Assembly: GCA_900708905.1 (NCBI GenBank)
Contig: CAADRB010000057.1
Location: forward strand, 600,363 to 664,362
Source: Hymenolepis diminuta
Taxonomy: Eukaryota; Platyhelminthes; Cestoda; Cyclophyllidea; Hymenolepididae
Reading direction: 5' to 3'
Length of the DNA: 64,000 nt
A model generated the notes under the pieces. That model saw only the letters and a program-made list of their open reading frames with translations. It ran no database searches and was not told where the DNA came from. Below, in pieces: positions 39,321-51,873 of this stretch; position 1 is the first letter of the stretch, and the number at the start of each line of letters is the position of its first letter. The translations under genes and the position numbers were made by a program.

Positions 39321-39399
39321 ACTGTAGATAGTAAGTAAGTAAATCAGAGATGACAATTAGAGTACAAGGGTTGAATCTACTAAGAACAAAACTTATTGT

Positions 39400-39845
39400 A
39401 TCAAACAATAAAAAAATTGGGAAGAGAGGAGAGAATTTCCGCACAGCACGCAGGACAAACACCTTGAATGAATACAAGGCTTTGAATTGATCCTACTTCA
39501 GCGATCCATATGAGAATGCGTTGTACACTCGATTCATAATGCTCGTATACTTGTAAATAACTTTATTTTTGTGTATGGCCAAATTATAACGAAAAGAGAA
39601 AATTATATTGAAAAGAGAAGTATTGTCACTTAACACTTCTTGCATTTTTCGACTATCTCCTCAAAAGTCAATTCTTTAGGCGAAAATCGTAATAGATAGG
39701 CCAGGTAGGGGTCGTGGTCACTTTTGTTGAACTTCCGGAACAGCATGATTTTCATTTTGTCCAGCAACCCTGGGAGCATACCATGTCGCAAATACTTTAC
39801 CAACAGAGGATTCACAACGTAACTTACTAACGTTCTCAACATAGT
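39400..39845 (-). pseudogene. Ty3/gypsy gag relic, minus strand
   Basis: Read on the minus strand, DKMKIMLFRKF...YLLRFSPKELTFEEIVEKCKK (39842 down to 39630) matches the pattern of gag proteins of flatworm gypsy-like elements, where 'L-RKL...Y..ILP..P.D.TFEE' is typical. After one frameshift it continues TSLFN...FRYNLAIHKN...Y.S..NR and then GSLK.DQFKAL, again as expected for gag. The stop and frame change make it nonfunctional. Family assignment is from memory of the pattern, not from a search. Confidence 0.55.
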
Positions 39846-41180
39846 CTTCAGAATCCTTATCAGGTTTCGATAAATTCATTTATTCCATGATGCCCCGAAC
39901 AATGGCCGCAATATTTGCAGTTTCAAGTGACTCAACCACATGTCATCAAAATCTGTTTTTAAGTAACAGACCAGAAGTTCCAGTAGTGATCTCGCAGAAC
40001 AAACCAATCTAGAAAACTCAATGATATGGCAACTTAAAACAGAAGCCAATAACCTAAAGGAGAATACGAGGCACGTTATGGTAAATACGCGTGTATTAAT
40101 GAAACTCAATCTCAATCGACCTAACCAAATAGACATAATTACAAATTGTCTTTCATCAGTGGGGAAATTAAGAAGGAAATAGCATTTTTATTTACGGAAG
40201 TAATATGGGAAGTAGGTGAAAACAGTTATTATTTCTTCTAGCAATATCCTAAAGATAGCATTTAGAAGCCTTGTATCTACTACTTAGCTTCCAGATGGAC
40301 TGTATCGTCCGATCATTTGTTAACTGAGAGCCATAGCAGAGCTCTATACAGGAATTCAAGGTAACTAAGCTATTCTGATTATGCTTATGAGAAGGAAGTA
40401 AGAAGTTAAAACATAAAACTCGTGAATGTGCTTAGCCGATACAAAACTCAGTTCATTCATGATCAACCACGACCCAAAATAACCTAACAGGCTATTCGGA
40501 GACAGAAAAGACATTAAGATGATGCTGCATTTCCAAGACTACTGTATAAAAGTATATTCCAATTTATGGGGTGATACTTTAATGAGAGCAACCGAGAAAA
40601 GTAAGAATAAAGAGTGAGTGAAGGTTGTTATTCGAGAGTAAGTCAGCACGTAACAATAGGCCTACTTTAACAGAAGTCTCGATTCACTAGGTTGCTGGAA
40701 TGCCACTCATTTGATCCAATTCTTTTCATCATGGCATAACATCACAGATACCGACCGCTAGATTTTTACTTTATTTTTTGTACCTTCATCGATAATAGAG
40801 CTTCGGGTGAGCAACATAAAGACAGTCTTCCTTTAAACCATCCCAGCAACTCAGTAAACTTCGCAAACCTACGCGGCAATCAAAGGGTGAAGTTTAATCA
40901 AAATTAGTTTCTCGGTTTTACTTCAAAGTTTTTTCTTTTAAAGCCAGAAAATCGTTGTCAAGGCGGAAAAATTACTTTAACATGAGAAAAAATTTTATTC
41001 AATACGTCACCTTGAGAATGATTCCCTTGCATTTATATTACTGACCCGTTTGTGTATTGCAAGGTCATAATTAAATTGGTTTTCTTGCTTAGCTGACCTG
41101 CATATGCATTCTCTTCTATCTCTATCCGAGCTAACTGCGATATCGGTCTTATATGGCACATAAAAAGTGGCGACGCAAAA
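39846..41180. other. Between the two gypsy relics
   Basis: Separates a minus-strand gag relic from a plus-strand gag relic. It presumably contains decayed 5' parts of one or both elements, but I cannot find LTRs, primer-binding sites or readable protein here. Confidence 0.4.
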
Positions 41181-41189
41181 TTGAGAAAG

Positions 41190-42600
41190 AGTATCTATCC
41201 AGAAAATGACCTTGAATATTGAAGAATTTGGACTTATCCAGATAGGACAACAGAAACAGCAAGAAATTCTGATGATGCTGCCAGAAAAAATTTTCAAAAC
41301 CATGAACATGAAAACTTGGATATTTCTTCCTTTAAACAGTTTGCAGAATCACTGATTCAGTAAATCAATGTATTTTACTACGTACCTAACGCAAATAGAA
41401 ATTTTATTATCTAGTTTGGAATCCCAGATGAAGAAATGTCAGTTTGTTGTAATGGTGGTCAGAAACTGCTGAATGTGAATGGGTAAGAGGTTTCATCCAT
41501 CCCAGGACAATTTCAGGTCTTAATTTCGAAGAAACTGTCCTGATTCTATCCGAATTGTTTAGGCTATTAATGTCTTACCCTCTCCAAAAAGCATAATAAA
41601 GAATGAATGATCTATGCCTGCGGTGCGAGTACTTTTTAGACTCTCGGATTTTTTTGTTATTTGAAAGATCAATTCAAATTGATTACTGCCGAATCCTCAG
41701 ACTGATTGAAGCGACAAAATCACATTAGATAATCTTGCTAATGAATACATGAACCTGGACAGAAATTGTAACAGTGGTATGAATCAGCAGTTAATTGGTG
41801 TACACAGTCATGTGAACCGAATTGAAAGAATTTCAAATGAAAATGTGCTCCAAAACGTTTCCTCTCACTGCAAATCTCTAGATGAACAGTGGCTCTGTAG
41901 TGAGTTGCAGTTTACTCAATTTCATCCCTTTAAGTCACATATTTGCGATTTGTGTGGCAAGCGGGGCATAAGGAAACAGTGCCAAATGAAAACAGAATCC
42001 AGAAAGTTCAAGCCAGAGAAATCTCCGAAATTCCAAAGCGTTAACTCTACAAATAAGGTCAATGGGGCAAATAAGCGAAAATAGGCAACGGTGCAGATAA
42101 ATGGACATGAGGTCAAAGTGCTTCTGGGCACAGTCTCGAATATTACCCTGATTTTCCAGAAAATACGGAGAGATTTGGGCTGATCAGCACCAATTCCTTC
42201 AAATATTGTTGAAAGAATGATTCGGGGGAATTCTAAAGTTTGGAGGGGAACTGAACTGCCATATCTTTTGTGATGATAAGCGAATCCGAACGTAAAACCT
42301 TGTGGCAAATTAACTCCAATTGAATCTGATTGGTTTTGACTGATTGGACGAACTGAATTTGCTGAAGCGAATGAAGAAGATCACCCAGACCTCTGAATGA
42401 GCCAAGCCAGAATAATCCGAAGTAAATAAAGCGGCATTCTGAACTGGATCCTGCTGGTGGCACAGAAATGAAATCAGAATTGGAAGTGAATGATGTTAAG
42501 CAGACGAAGAACCGATATCTTCTCTTGAAATCGAAATTGAATGTAGTATGGTGTTCAAGACATTCGGAGCGACAGCTCACAAACTGAGAAATATGAAATG
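41190..42600 (+). pseudogene. Ty3/gypsy gag-protease relic, plus strand
   Basis: Near 41200 the + strand starts a gag-like M-T-L-N-I-E-E-F followed by a Gln-rich helix. At 41720-42084 a 111-codon open stretch carries a nucleocapsid-type knuckle CDLCGKRGIRKQC, in which the usual His of CX2CX4HX4C has been lost. After one stop, 42087-42160 reads as a retropepsin core, VQINGHEVKVLLGTVSN, with Gly where the active-site Asp (DTA/DTG) should be. Later W-F-x-L-I may mark the segment before reverse transcriptase. Many stops; a dead element. I see no reverse transcriptase or integrase motifs. Confidence 0.65.
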
Positions 42601-45600
42601 ATGAAGTCAAACAAAAGAGGGGAGTGAGCAACGACAGAAATACTGATAAATGTTCCCATGAACTTCTAAACGACGGCAAATCGGGTGCTTATTGGAAATT
42701 TTTCAATAGAATTTCTAATGAGACGGAGAAGCAGATTGAAGCTGAACCCACTAAAGGACTTAAAGTGAACTCAAAAGGTGTGAAGGCGGAAATATTACTT
42801 TTATATGAGAAAATATTACACTAAACATTACCCCTGAGATGATTTTTTTGTTTATATCTGCAATATTTCTCTTATATTTTGAATATTTCAGGGTGATAAG
42901 TAAAGTTTGCTTTGTGAATAACTAACTTTGGTGTTCTCCCTTCCTGCATCTCTCTATCTGAAATTATAGTATAGAGTTTGCAGATCGTAAAATTTTTAAA
43001 GTTGAGCTTGCCTTTGAGAAACAATGGAAGCCCTAGGGCATTCAATTCTCTTTTGCTATTTTGCATCCAACTGAACAACGGGCGACCGCACAACTTAACG
43101 GAGGCTTTTCATTAACTTGAAAAAAATCGATTACAGGGTAAATAAAATTCACCCAACTTACTTCTAGTCAAATTTTGACTGATGATTTGGTGTATTGGTG
43201 GATAAATCAAACTGACCAGTGACACGTGACAGGACTAAATTTACATCTTTCAGAACTCTAAACACACTTCTTTGACGTTTGGATATTTTCCATAAATCCA
43301 GTCCTTCGACTACCAATAAACACCACCTCATGGGGAGATATTGTAGTGGATGTGTGATGAATCCGTGATTCCGTAACGACTGGCACGCGCAAGTACGTGG
43401 AGGTGAACTGGCTGGTGTCAAAGTTACTTGCTGAAGGTGATCTCGAAATACCCGGGGTATATCCTAAGAACGAAAGAATCAATATTTGTTTCATTACTTA
43501 CCTCTAAGAAGGTGTGTTTTGCTAAATTGCTTCTCGGCTAGTCGCAATACCTGATATGCCTGTCTTTTGAAGAACAAAGGGAACAATAGGATGGGGAGAA
43601 AGAACTGCATTTTTTGGGAATCCCTGTAACTGTGGCTCTTGGATATATGATGGCAATCAACAAAATGAAACTGTATCGTATATGTGAATGGCAGCCAAAT
43701 GGGTCCTATTATCCTAATCAGCAAAACAATGATTGCTTATAAGTAGTAGAGAATTTACAAATTTAAAAAATGTAATCACCAGGAGGATGGACGATACTCT
43801 AGCGCTGACTGAGAAAATGGGAATCGCCTGTTGCTAAATCAACCCATTGACTAATGCTAGGGGATATTTAGAGTTAACCCACTTATGAGATACCGACATC
43901 GCATCAGATACACAGAGCTCTAAGAAAAGAGCCTAAAATTAATTGAAATACAAGTAAAAATCACAAAATTATTTGTTTATATGGCGCAAAACTCATTTGC
44001 ACTGTCACAAAACTAAAGAATAAAAATATGGGTGATAAAAAACTTCACACTCACTACACAATTTGAAAGTGATTAAGATTAATAAGGAAGTATAAATTCT
44101 TACTTTAAGCCTATAACCAACATTTATAGTACTATGTAACAGAATGGCAATGTATAAAACTATCATTTCTTTTGAGAAACTAAAAATATAGTAAAAATTT
44201 AACCATCCTGAAATAGTCACTTGGGGACCAACAAGGTTGTCAGTACATTCCCATGAAAAAAAAATGTGAAACAAATTTAAATATTCAGAATTTTTGATAT
44301 GCCCATTATAATAAATTTCTAAAAATAGGCAGTGATCTACTCTAAATTCCTTTGCAATTTCTCAATTATCTCTTTGACACCTACTTGAAAAGCGCAAAGC
44401 ATTCCCATTAATGTTAACAGACTCGACCTTGTGATTTTGAAATAGTGCAAATTGATAATCTTAACGGTTACATTTCTGTAGCCGTCTAGAATTAAAAAAT
44501 ATTCAAGTAATTTTCATTCAAGTAAGGATTATTTAAAAACTATTTGGCCAATTGTTTTTAGTATTTTTATCTTTTATCCAGGAGGAGATGAGACTTATCA
44601 TTGGGCTCATAATACAATTTGACACATTGACATTTTGAGCAACTGACAAAAATATAAAACACTACAATTTACTGCTACATTACCCACATTAAAAAAATTA
44701 AATCAGTCAAGGAAATGAAGCTTCAAGGCAAAATTCTAGAATAATATATAATAATATACGTTATCATGTAAAGTTACAGAGCATACATTTCTTCCATAAA
44801 TATGTATTGATTGGATTGAAAAAGTCCCTGATGAATTAGCATATGAATGTTCTAAATATTGGTTTGTCTCTCTTGAAATTTTCAACTCAGTTGTTAATTT
44901 ATTCAGTTAAATACTTAATCTCCCCAGTGAGATTAACCAAATGTAAATTCAAGTGGTCAGCATGTGATAATAAAAATTACTACTCGTTTTTAAATTACGT
45001 TTGTGGAGAGCATTTTATAGCTCCGTTTGTACAGTTATTAACGTCCGAATTTTTTGAGAGATGGGAAGAGATTGGATGACTATGGATTCTGCTCAAATAA
45101 CCTTCATTTACCCGAAGTATATTCTTAAAAATTGTCAGAGGTAACATATATGAATTAATAGCTAGCGATTCGGAATGATTTGGAGCTGGCTGACCTCAAC
45201 AACTTTAAACCATATAGGCTATCCCAGTGCGGATATAGTAATCCATAGAGCGGCCACTTATCACTTGGACATCATCCATTGGATGCATGAAGAAACGCCT
45301 ACATGCCTACGAAAGATTTTATCAGTGAATTGGGATGGCTTTGAGGTCATCTCCAAACTGTTCTTGAAATATGATTGAAATGAATTATTATGTCTATGTG
45401 GCTCCAGTCCGCATTACACCAATAATTAAGGATTTAATCTGCTGCCGTTTATTTAACAAAATAGCCAGATTAGTTATCCTAAATATAGGTAAACTCCTAT
45501 TATAACCGCAAAATTTCGATGTATTACGGTCATAATGACATGCAGATTTCAAAAGTCATTGTAACGAGGAACGCCTTTATCTAAGTTCCAGAGTCCCTAT

Positions 45601-47019
45601 GGAAAGGCCTTATTAATGTACTGATTTTTCGATTTGAAGCTGATGAAGTCATAGGCGGGATGATTTCGCCTTTGACGCATACACGATAATTAATAGGACA
45701 AGCTTTGCGATAGAGTTACCATATATCGGTTAAATATCGAGCTAACCACAGGTCAAACAACTGATACGAAATAGTCTGTTGTCTACTGGAAGCACCAGGA
45801 TCAAAATAGAGAATTATTTGAATTAGGTAGGTTTCCGATTTAGCACGTATCGGACACTGAGTTTCAGACTCATATCAAAGATTTCTTTTGTCAGTCATAG
45901 AAAAGTTTAGGATAAATGAGGTTTTTATATAGCCCTGATGACAAAAATATAAATTTATTTAGTGTTATCTGCCAAGCTGAGCTATCACGTACCAGCACGA
46001 TCAAAAGAGAAGGCAAATAAGGGAAGTTTATTTTGAGAAATCTTTTTCAGCTTGTCAGCTGATTCCAATTTCTTATGACCTTAGGCCTAACCATAGTGAG
46101 TAGTGATTTATTATATAAAAACAGAGCTGATTAAATGAAAATACCCGTAAAAGTCGATTTCCAGCTTTTTAAATGATTCCATGGCCGATAGTTTTAATTC
46201 GCAGTCAATTAGATTATTTTATTCAAATCACCAATCGATTCCCTAGGGCAACAAATGTTACCGAATAACAACAAAGCACACATCTAACCGCGGCAAAAAT
46301 CTAAAATTTAAATAAGTTGGCTATGCACTCAATGAAATTTGAGCTAGCCGTAGCAAACTTAAATAATATTCTTCGAATTTCGTAAATTCTGATTCTTCTC
46401 AGAGTTAAATTTAAAAAAGCGGCTAATAAGTGCGCGTTACCAAAGCGTATATTAATTTAATTATTTCAAAAAAAAATTATGATTCCCTGTAATGGAATTA
46501 CTGATTCTTACCGTTAAATTCTGAACTAGGAATAATTCAAACGGGTTATTTAATATCTAAATATTGAATGTGCTCCATGTACATCGTTACACTGATTACG
46601 CTTTATCGACAGCCCCAGTGGTGGCTGAAATCATATAAGACGAAAGGCAAATATCATTAATAATTCATTAAAAATACATCGTGGAGATTGTCATAGAGGA
46701 TTACTTAATGGGAAACTAGGTTAAGGTAATCAAATTAATATTCACTCTAATGATTAGGATAAAATTAATTTGATTTTCTAATTATTAGAAGTTCTAACTA
46801 ACATCTATTATCTTAGGATTGTAATCCTACAAAGAATATATGATTGCGATGTATGCATTAGAATCATCACTCTAATTAGGCGAATCTGACGATCAAAGAG
46901 AATTATCCGACTAGAAGTATATTAATGTGATGATAAAATGGATTTTAACGGAAGGTAAATACGTTAGTTAACTTTTAAGCCACATTTATCAACCAATTAT
47001 TATGCTTTTAACGTTTTCT
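42601..47019. other. Intergenic, 4.4 kb
   Basis: Follows the gypsy relic and may hold further decayed pol sequence. Open frames on both strands (42624-42824, 42872-43093, 43164-43724) have no recognisable motif. 44000-47000 is AT-rich with nothing I can support. Confidence 0.5.
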
Positions 47020-47690
47020 GTGAAGTTAAAGGGCATTAAAGAGGCCTTAGAATAGGTGGTTCCTCACCAAATCAATGATCTACTTAAAGGCTAGTAGTGT
47101 ACAACAGACCTTCCAAGATAAAAACAGCAAGAATTGATTTAGAGCACGAGTGGACTGAAAAACTGTAATAAGAGTGAGAGGAAAAGTGGAAGGAGCAGAA
47201 ATAGGAATTAAGATTTGAAAGAGAATGGAACAGAAGTCAGCTCTATATCGGATACTACACAAATAAGCCTCTTGCTAAACCTTAGTAATCCTCCTAGAAG
47301 TCCAACTAACTGCTGGTAAGTACAACTAGAGTCTAGCAGTGTCTTCTAGTATAAATATACCTCCAAAATCAGCTAGGCTAAGTCCAAAAGTAGCGAAAAC
47401 AGAGAAGGTATCGAGTGGAGAGAGTTCATTGCACGCTATGGTTCAATGCCAAAATGCTTAGTCATCAAATACGATCAGCACCACGCTGAAGGAATATTCA
47501 TTGCTGGTTGACTGTATGGAGCTCTACACGCACACATCTGCTTGCTAGCTACGCATCGGTAGCACGGCCGCACTTTTCCTTTGGACAGCCTTGGTAGCGT
47601 TGTATTCTTCGCAGCTCTGAGCGAATGGAAAGGAAGATGCAATGAAGGAACTGAATAAAGTGAACCCAAGAGTAGCTGACCATTAGATTT
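47020..47690 (+). repeat. Dispersed repeat C, copy 3, split by an LTR
   Basis: 47020-47243 matches 5245-5530 (GCATTAAAGAGGCC, AATCAATGATC, GTACAACAGACCTT, GAGTGAGAGGAAAAG, GTCAGCTC). The match resumes at 47614 with CTCTGAGCGAATGG, equivalent to CACTGAGCGAATGG in copy 1. The interruption is exactly the LTR at 47244-47613 and one copy of its GCTC duplication. The nesting fixes relative age: repeat C was here first. Confidence 0.75.
47240..47617 (-). mobile_element. Solo LTR with GCTC target duplication, nested in repeat C (subfamily 2)
   Basis: LTR body 47244-47613 (370 bp), read on the minus strand, flanked by GCTC at 47240-47243 and 47614-47617. On the + strand it begins TATATCGGATACTACAC, the decayed form of TGTAGCGGATGCTACAC, and contains CAGCTAGGCTAAG.CCAAA.GTAGC and CAGCCTTG near the far end, as in 58469-58845. 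It is diverged from subfamily 1 and shares the TAGTTGTAC block with 35773-36131. Continuity of repeat C across the site independently confirms both ends. Confidence 0.8.
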
Positions 47691-47949
47691 ATGCGTAAAC
47701 ATGGTAGGGTGCGAGAGTATCAAGTATATTTACACTATTTTTATGATGCATTTAGTAAAGCAGAAATTTTTAATTCACAAAAATGTGGGAAAGAAAATAC
47801 AATGAGAAATTTCATAAATCGCATTTTTTCCATATACTTTTCAGCGTTCCTTCTTAACAAATACATGAATTAACTTAGCTCTAACTGGAAGTAAAGCCAC
47901 TTTAGGAGCCATGCCACTTTAGGATAGATCCCTCACATAGGACAAATAC

Positions 47950-48190
47950 TCTTCCTGAGGTACCCTGGAAATATCAGCCTTTCCTGAGTGAGAAAGTGTT
48001 AGTAGGGCTATATATTTACTGAACAACTGGAGATAGATAAGAGGGGAAAAGGGGAAAGAGTAGGAAAAGGAATTGAGGGGAACGAGAGAGACGTCAGTAT
48101 TGAGCGAGAAAAGTCCGGATTAAAAGGAACGTGTGAAATGACGTACGATATGGCAGTTAACGATCTCGCGTTATTTGTCTGTTGGCAGTT
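47950..48190 (+). repeat. Dispersed repeat C, copy 2
   Basis: Shares CAGCCTTTC, GAACAACTG, AAGAGGGGAAA, GTCAG.A.TGAGCGA and TACGATA...GAGTT/CAGTTAACGAT blocks with 5245-5605 in the same order. Uninterrupted, same strand, and only about 260 bp from copy 3, so the two may derive from a tandem or from separate insertions. Confidence 0.6.
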
Positions 48191-48199
48191 AAGATAAAG

Positions 48200-51100
48200 A
48201 TGGATCAGTTAGCGCCCGATGTGTAGAGAGGCTGAACAGATGGAGCGTTACTGCAAACTATTATTCTTATTATTTGATATCAAGTAATTAGATTATTTGA
48301 GGCAAATAAAAGATTATCTAATTTATTAAATACTACATGAATTTCTCAAAATAAATAATTATCTTAATGAGAGCTATGGAAAAAGAAAAAAGTGTTTGAA
48401 AAAGTATTTTTAACTGCATATCAAATCTTCAAAATGATTTTTAAGTTTGTTTTTCGTTCGGATGATGATCAATTTCCCTGGCTCTCTATCCTCTCTCCTA
48501 TTACAAGAATATAATGAATTGTAATTCAACGGCTATAAGACACAGGGGAGAGGACAATACACTAGTTGTATTGCTGCCCGTGCAGCTTACGAGGACGCGA
48601 TTTGAAGCCTAATTAAGCCGTCCTCACCCAGTACTGGCTATCCTGGAAAGAGCGCCACTTCAGTCACTTAGTCTTCCGTATTAGTCCTTCTAACTCTTAA
48701 ATATCCTCAGGTTTGATTTAATAAATAGTAATCTGATCTAATCGCTTTCTGATTAGGGTCTCGACTTTTCCTGAAATAAACCAAATTAGGGATTCCCAAC
48801 CCTTTAAGCGCTTTAGCAAGAGTTGTCAAAGGTGTTCAAAAGGTATAAATAGAAATCCCAGATTATTACAATTTCGAATACCACATTTATTATAATTCCC
48901 TCCCATCGAGAGGTTTCGACAGTTCTCAGAGTAATAAATATATATTCCTCTGATGAAAAATACTAATCTGTGCATTGGACTACTCAAAAGCGGATTTAAT
49001 TCATTAAAGAAATCTTTGTAAGGTGATTAGATTAAAAGAAAATTAACATAGTTAGGATTAATTTTGCTAAGTAAAAATGTGGAAAATAAGATTTGGGACA
49101 GAGCTAGCCGCCTTTTCCTTAATTAATCCTATTGTCGGTTATGACACCATCTCTCTACCATTCGTCTTAATCTATAGAATTGATGATTGCCGCTAATGAG
49201 ATGGCAAGTTTAAATCGAATAAATTCGAAAATACGAAAGAGAAGGGAGCCATGGCGGTTTACGAGGCCGCATCCCCGAATAATAAAGGATATTATTGCAG
49301 CTTCGAATTTCCACCAGTTAAACGTAAGTGCAAATTTCATTGATATTATCATTATTTAAATAATGAAATCAGATTAATTGGTCGTTGACTTATCTACTTA
49401 GATGAAAAGAGAAATTTAAATTAAATTATCAACATTATATATAATTATTAAATTATTTTTCCAAGATTAGTGACCTTTTCTTTCAACCAGGATTTTTTAA
49501 AGTATACATAGTAATCCTGCATTAAAATGATTTAATTCAGTGATGGAATCGGCAAATATATTCTCACTAATGGGCATGTAATGTCTCCTTGAATACTAAG
49601 CCTGACTTGCTATTAATGATCAATTGTATTCCACTATTTATTTGATACATGTTAAATGGTCATCTTTGTTCGAATATTACTCTTTATGTTAGCAACATAA
49701 AAGGAGATTTCATAAATTGGACGGCCTTTGTTTAGGCAAAATCTCTGCTGAGTACTTTGGTAGAAAAAATGGTGTCCAATTAATGCCTATTTTCGTATTT
49801 CGGGTGCAATGAAGACTGTCATAACTCGAGGATTAAGCCATCTTTCACGGGTTAATGGATAGGCGTATGTTGATAGAAAGGGCTCGAACAAATCTTCTAA
49901 TTTCTCAAGACTATTGATATCAAAACTAATGAATTTCACAAGTGTATTCACAAGCTCTTTAATTTATAAGAAACCACCATTAAATCAAATATTTTTAATG
50001 AAAAATTATTTTATTTATTAAAGATAATGCTTTTAGGTATAAAATGCCTTCATGTTTGGAAATGTCTTCAGAATCAATAAGCTTTCTCCCATATTGGAAT
50101 TGTATCCTGTCTTTAACATATGCCTTATGTAAACTTAAAATGATGGTAAGCAGACCCCTTGAAACATAGTTCATTCTTATACAGTTCCGTTACTCATTCG
50201 ACTTCTAGAATTGGGCATATTTGGGACAGGAAAGTGAGCGACTCTTGATTAAAAGTTCAAATCTTCGGAAATCTCGGTTGGAAATAAGACTAGTAGCTCT
50301 GCAAATATCAGGTATTGAACTTATATATTGTTTAAAATGGGTCATTTGAGTAGTTGACTTAATATTTATATTCTGTTAAATTGATAGTTAAGTGGCCATT
50401 TAATGGTAAAATTAAAGAATAAATTAGATAATATAACTTTTATTGAGGAAAAAGTGGGTGAAACCTCTAATTTCCCCACTAGAAAAGTGAAGCGCAGTGG
50501 TTGGAGCTTTTCTATCCATTCTGATTTCAGATGGCTGATAAGTTAATTTGGTAATAATTAGATACTAGTCTTCAAAAATATTAAATGACGATCATATTGG
50601 ACGATGGTTAACATGATTCATGGATTACATTCACTTATGTTTCAATGACCGGATGATCCCCAGGCGGTTGGTATACATCTCAAATCGCAGACAGTCAAGC
50701 TTGTGCAAACTGATATATTTACAGATTCGTAGCAGATTCTTATTGCAACCAATCTAAGCACTATCTGTTGACAGTTGAGGTTAATAAACTTATTTCAAAG
50801 CAGTTTAACTAATAGTCTTTTACTGAGGTGACAAGCCCTTTTCTCCTTATGGCTTTTATGGTCTGTTTTAAATGTAGGACACTAAGTGTGTCTCACTCCT
50901 GTTTATGAGCTGCATTTTTAAAACAGCAGCAAACACATTCCTCTAAAGGTAGCTCTGTGTCAACAGAGTACACATATTCAACCTCCTCTGACTTCTAACT
51001 TTGGGAACAATGGGATTGGTAGCTAAGCTGCTCTGGAATAGACATTTAGTCATATCAGGCCTTTTATTAAAGGGGTTAAAATTAGAAATACCTCGTTAAC

Positions 51101-51816
51101 AGTAGTAATTACTGATTGTGTGCTGCAGTATTACATGTCCCAATTAGCTGCATTTTAGTATAATGGAAAATAGAAAGTAATCAGAGGTTGAAGTAAGAGC
51201 AATGGTGAAGTAATGAATTAAATAGGATATTTCACGAATATAAAGCGAAAGGAGCAAATAATGTAAACCTGAAAGGTAATCTAATTTGATAGTGTGATGA
51301 GGAATGGAAAAATCAAAGAAGAACAGAATTTGTCTTCGAATGAAAAGAGAAATGAGAAGAGGCATTCGGAGACAAGGAGTTGTTAGAGAACAGACATATC
51401 AGTTAGTTTAAATTTCATTGTTGTAAATGTTCATTCATTATCTCTAGTTAAATGAGAAGAAAAATCTCTTTTAATCTACTACTTGCTGTTAAACAATGTC
51501 CTAGTTGTTTTCATCTTTGTATGCTAAAGCGATTGTTTTTTGCTATTTAAATGCATGATAAAATTAATTGAAATGAACTAATTACAGTCTCAATTTAGAT
51601 TTGTTAAATTAATCCTAGCAGAACCACATTAGTTATTCAAAATAGTTGGTTCTCAAATACGGACCACCTATGCCAAATTTTACTAAATTTTCTCAATGAA
51701 ATTGCAATCATATTGCTGCTTACTCCAATCTGATTGACTTACGGCAGAATCTATTAAAAATAAACCACAAAATTTAATGTTTACGCATACACAGAGAGGG
51801 CTAATGATGAGAGCTT
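48200..51816. other. Intergenic, 3.6 kb upstream of the 293-aa gene
   Basis: AT-rich. Minus-strand open frames at 49167-49352 and 51144-51365 have no recognisable motif. No feature supported apart from the promoter element just downstream. Confidence 0.5.
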
Positions 51817-51824
51817 TAGGTAGA

Positions 51825-51830
51825 TATAAA
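51825..51830 (+). promoter_or_regulatory. TATA box of the 293-aa gene
   Basis: TATAAA, 49 bp before the ATG at 51874, with an in-frame TAG at 51817-51819 preventing an upstream extension of the coding frame. If used, transcription would start around 51855 with a very short 5' UTR. Inferred from position only. Confidence 0.5.
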
Positions 51831-51873
51831 ATCAGTTCATTGCATTATTAGTAGACTCGTTCGACCCAAGACG

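Noticed and set aside
41922..42679. Two overlapping minus-strand open frames (128 and 148 codons)
   Set aside because: They lie opposite the plus-strand gypsy gag-protease relic, whose knuckle and protease patterns show the real coding strand.
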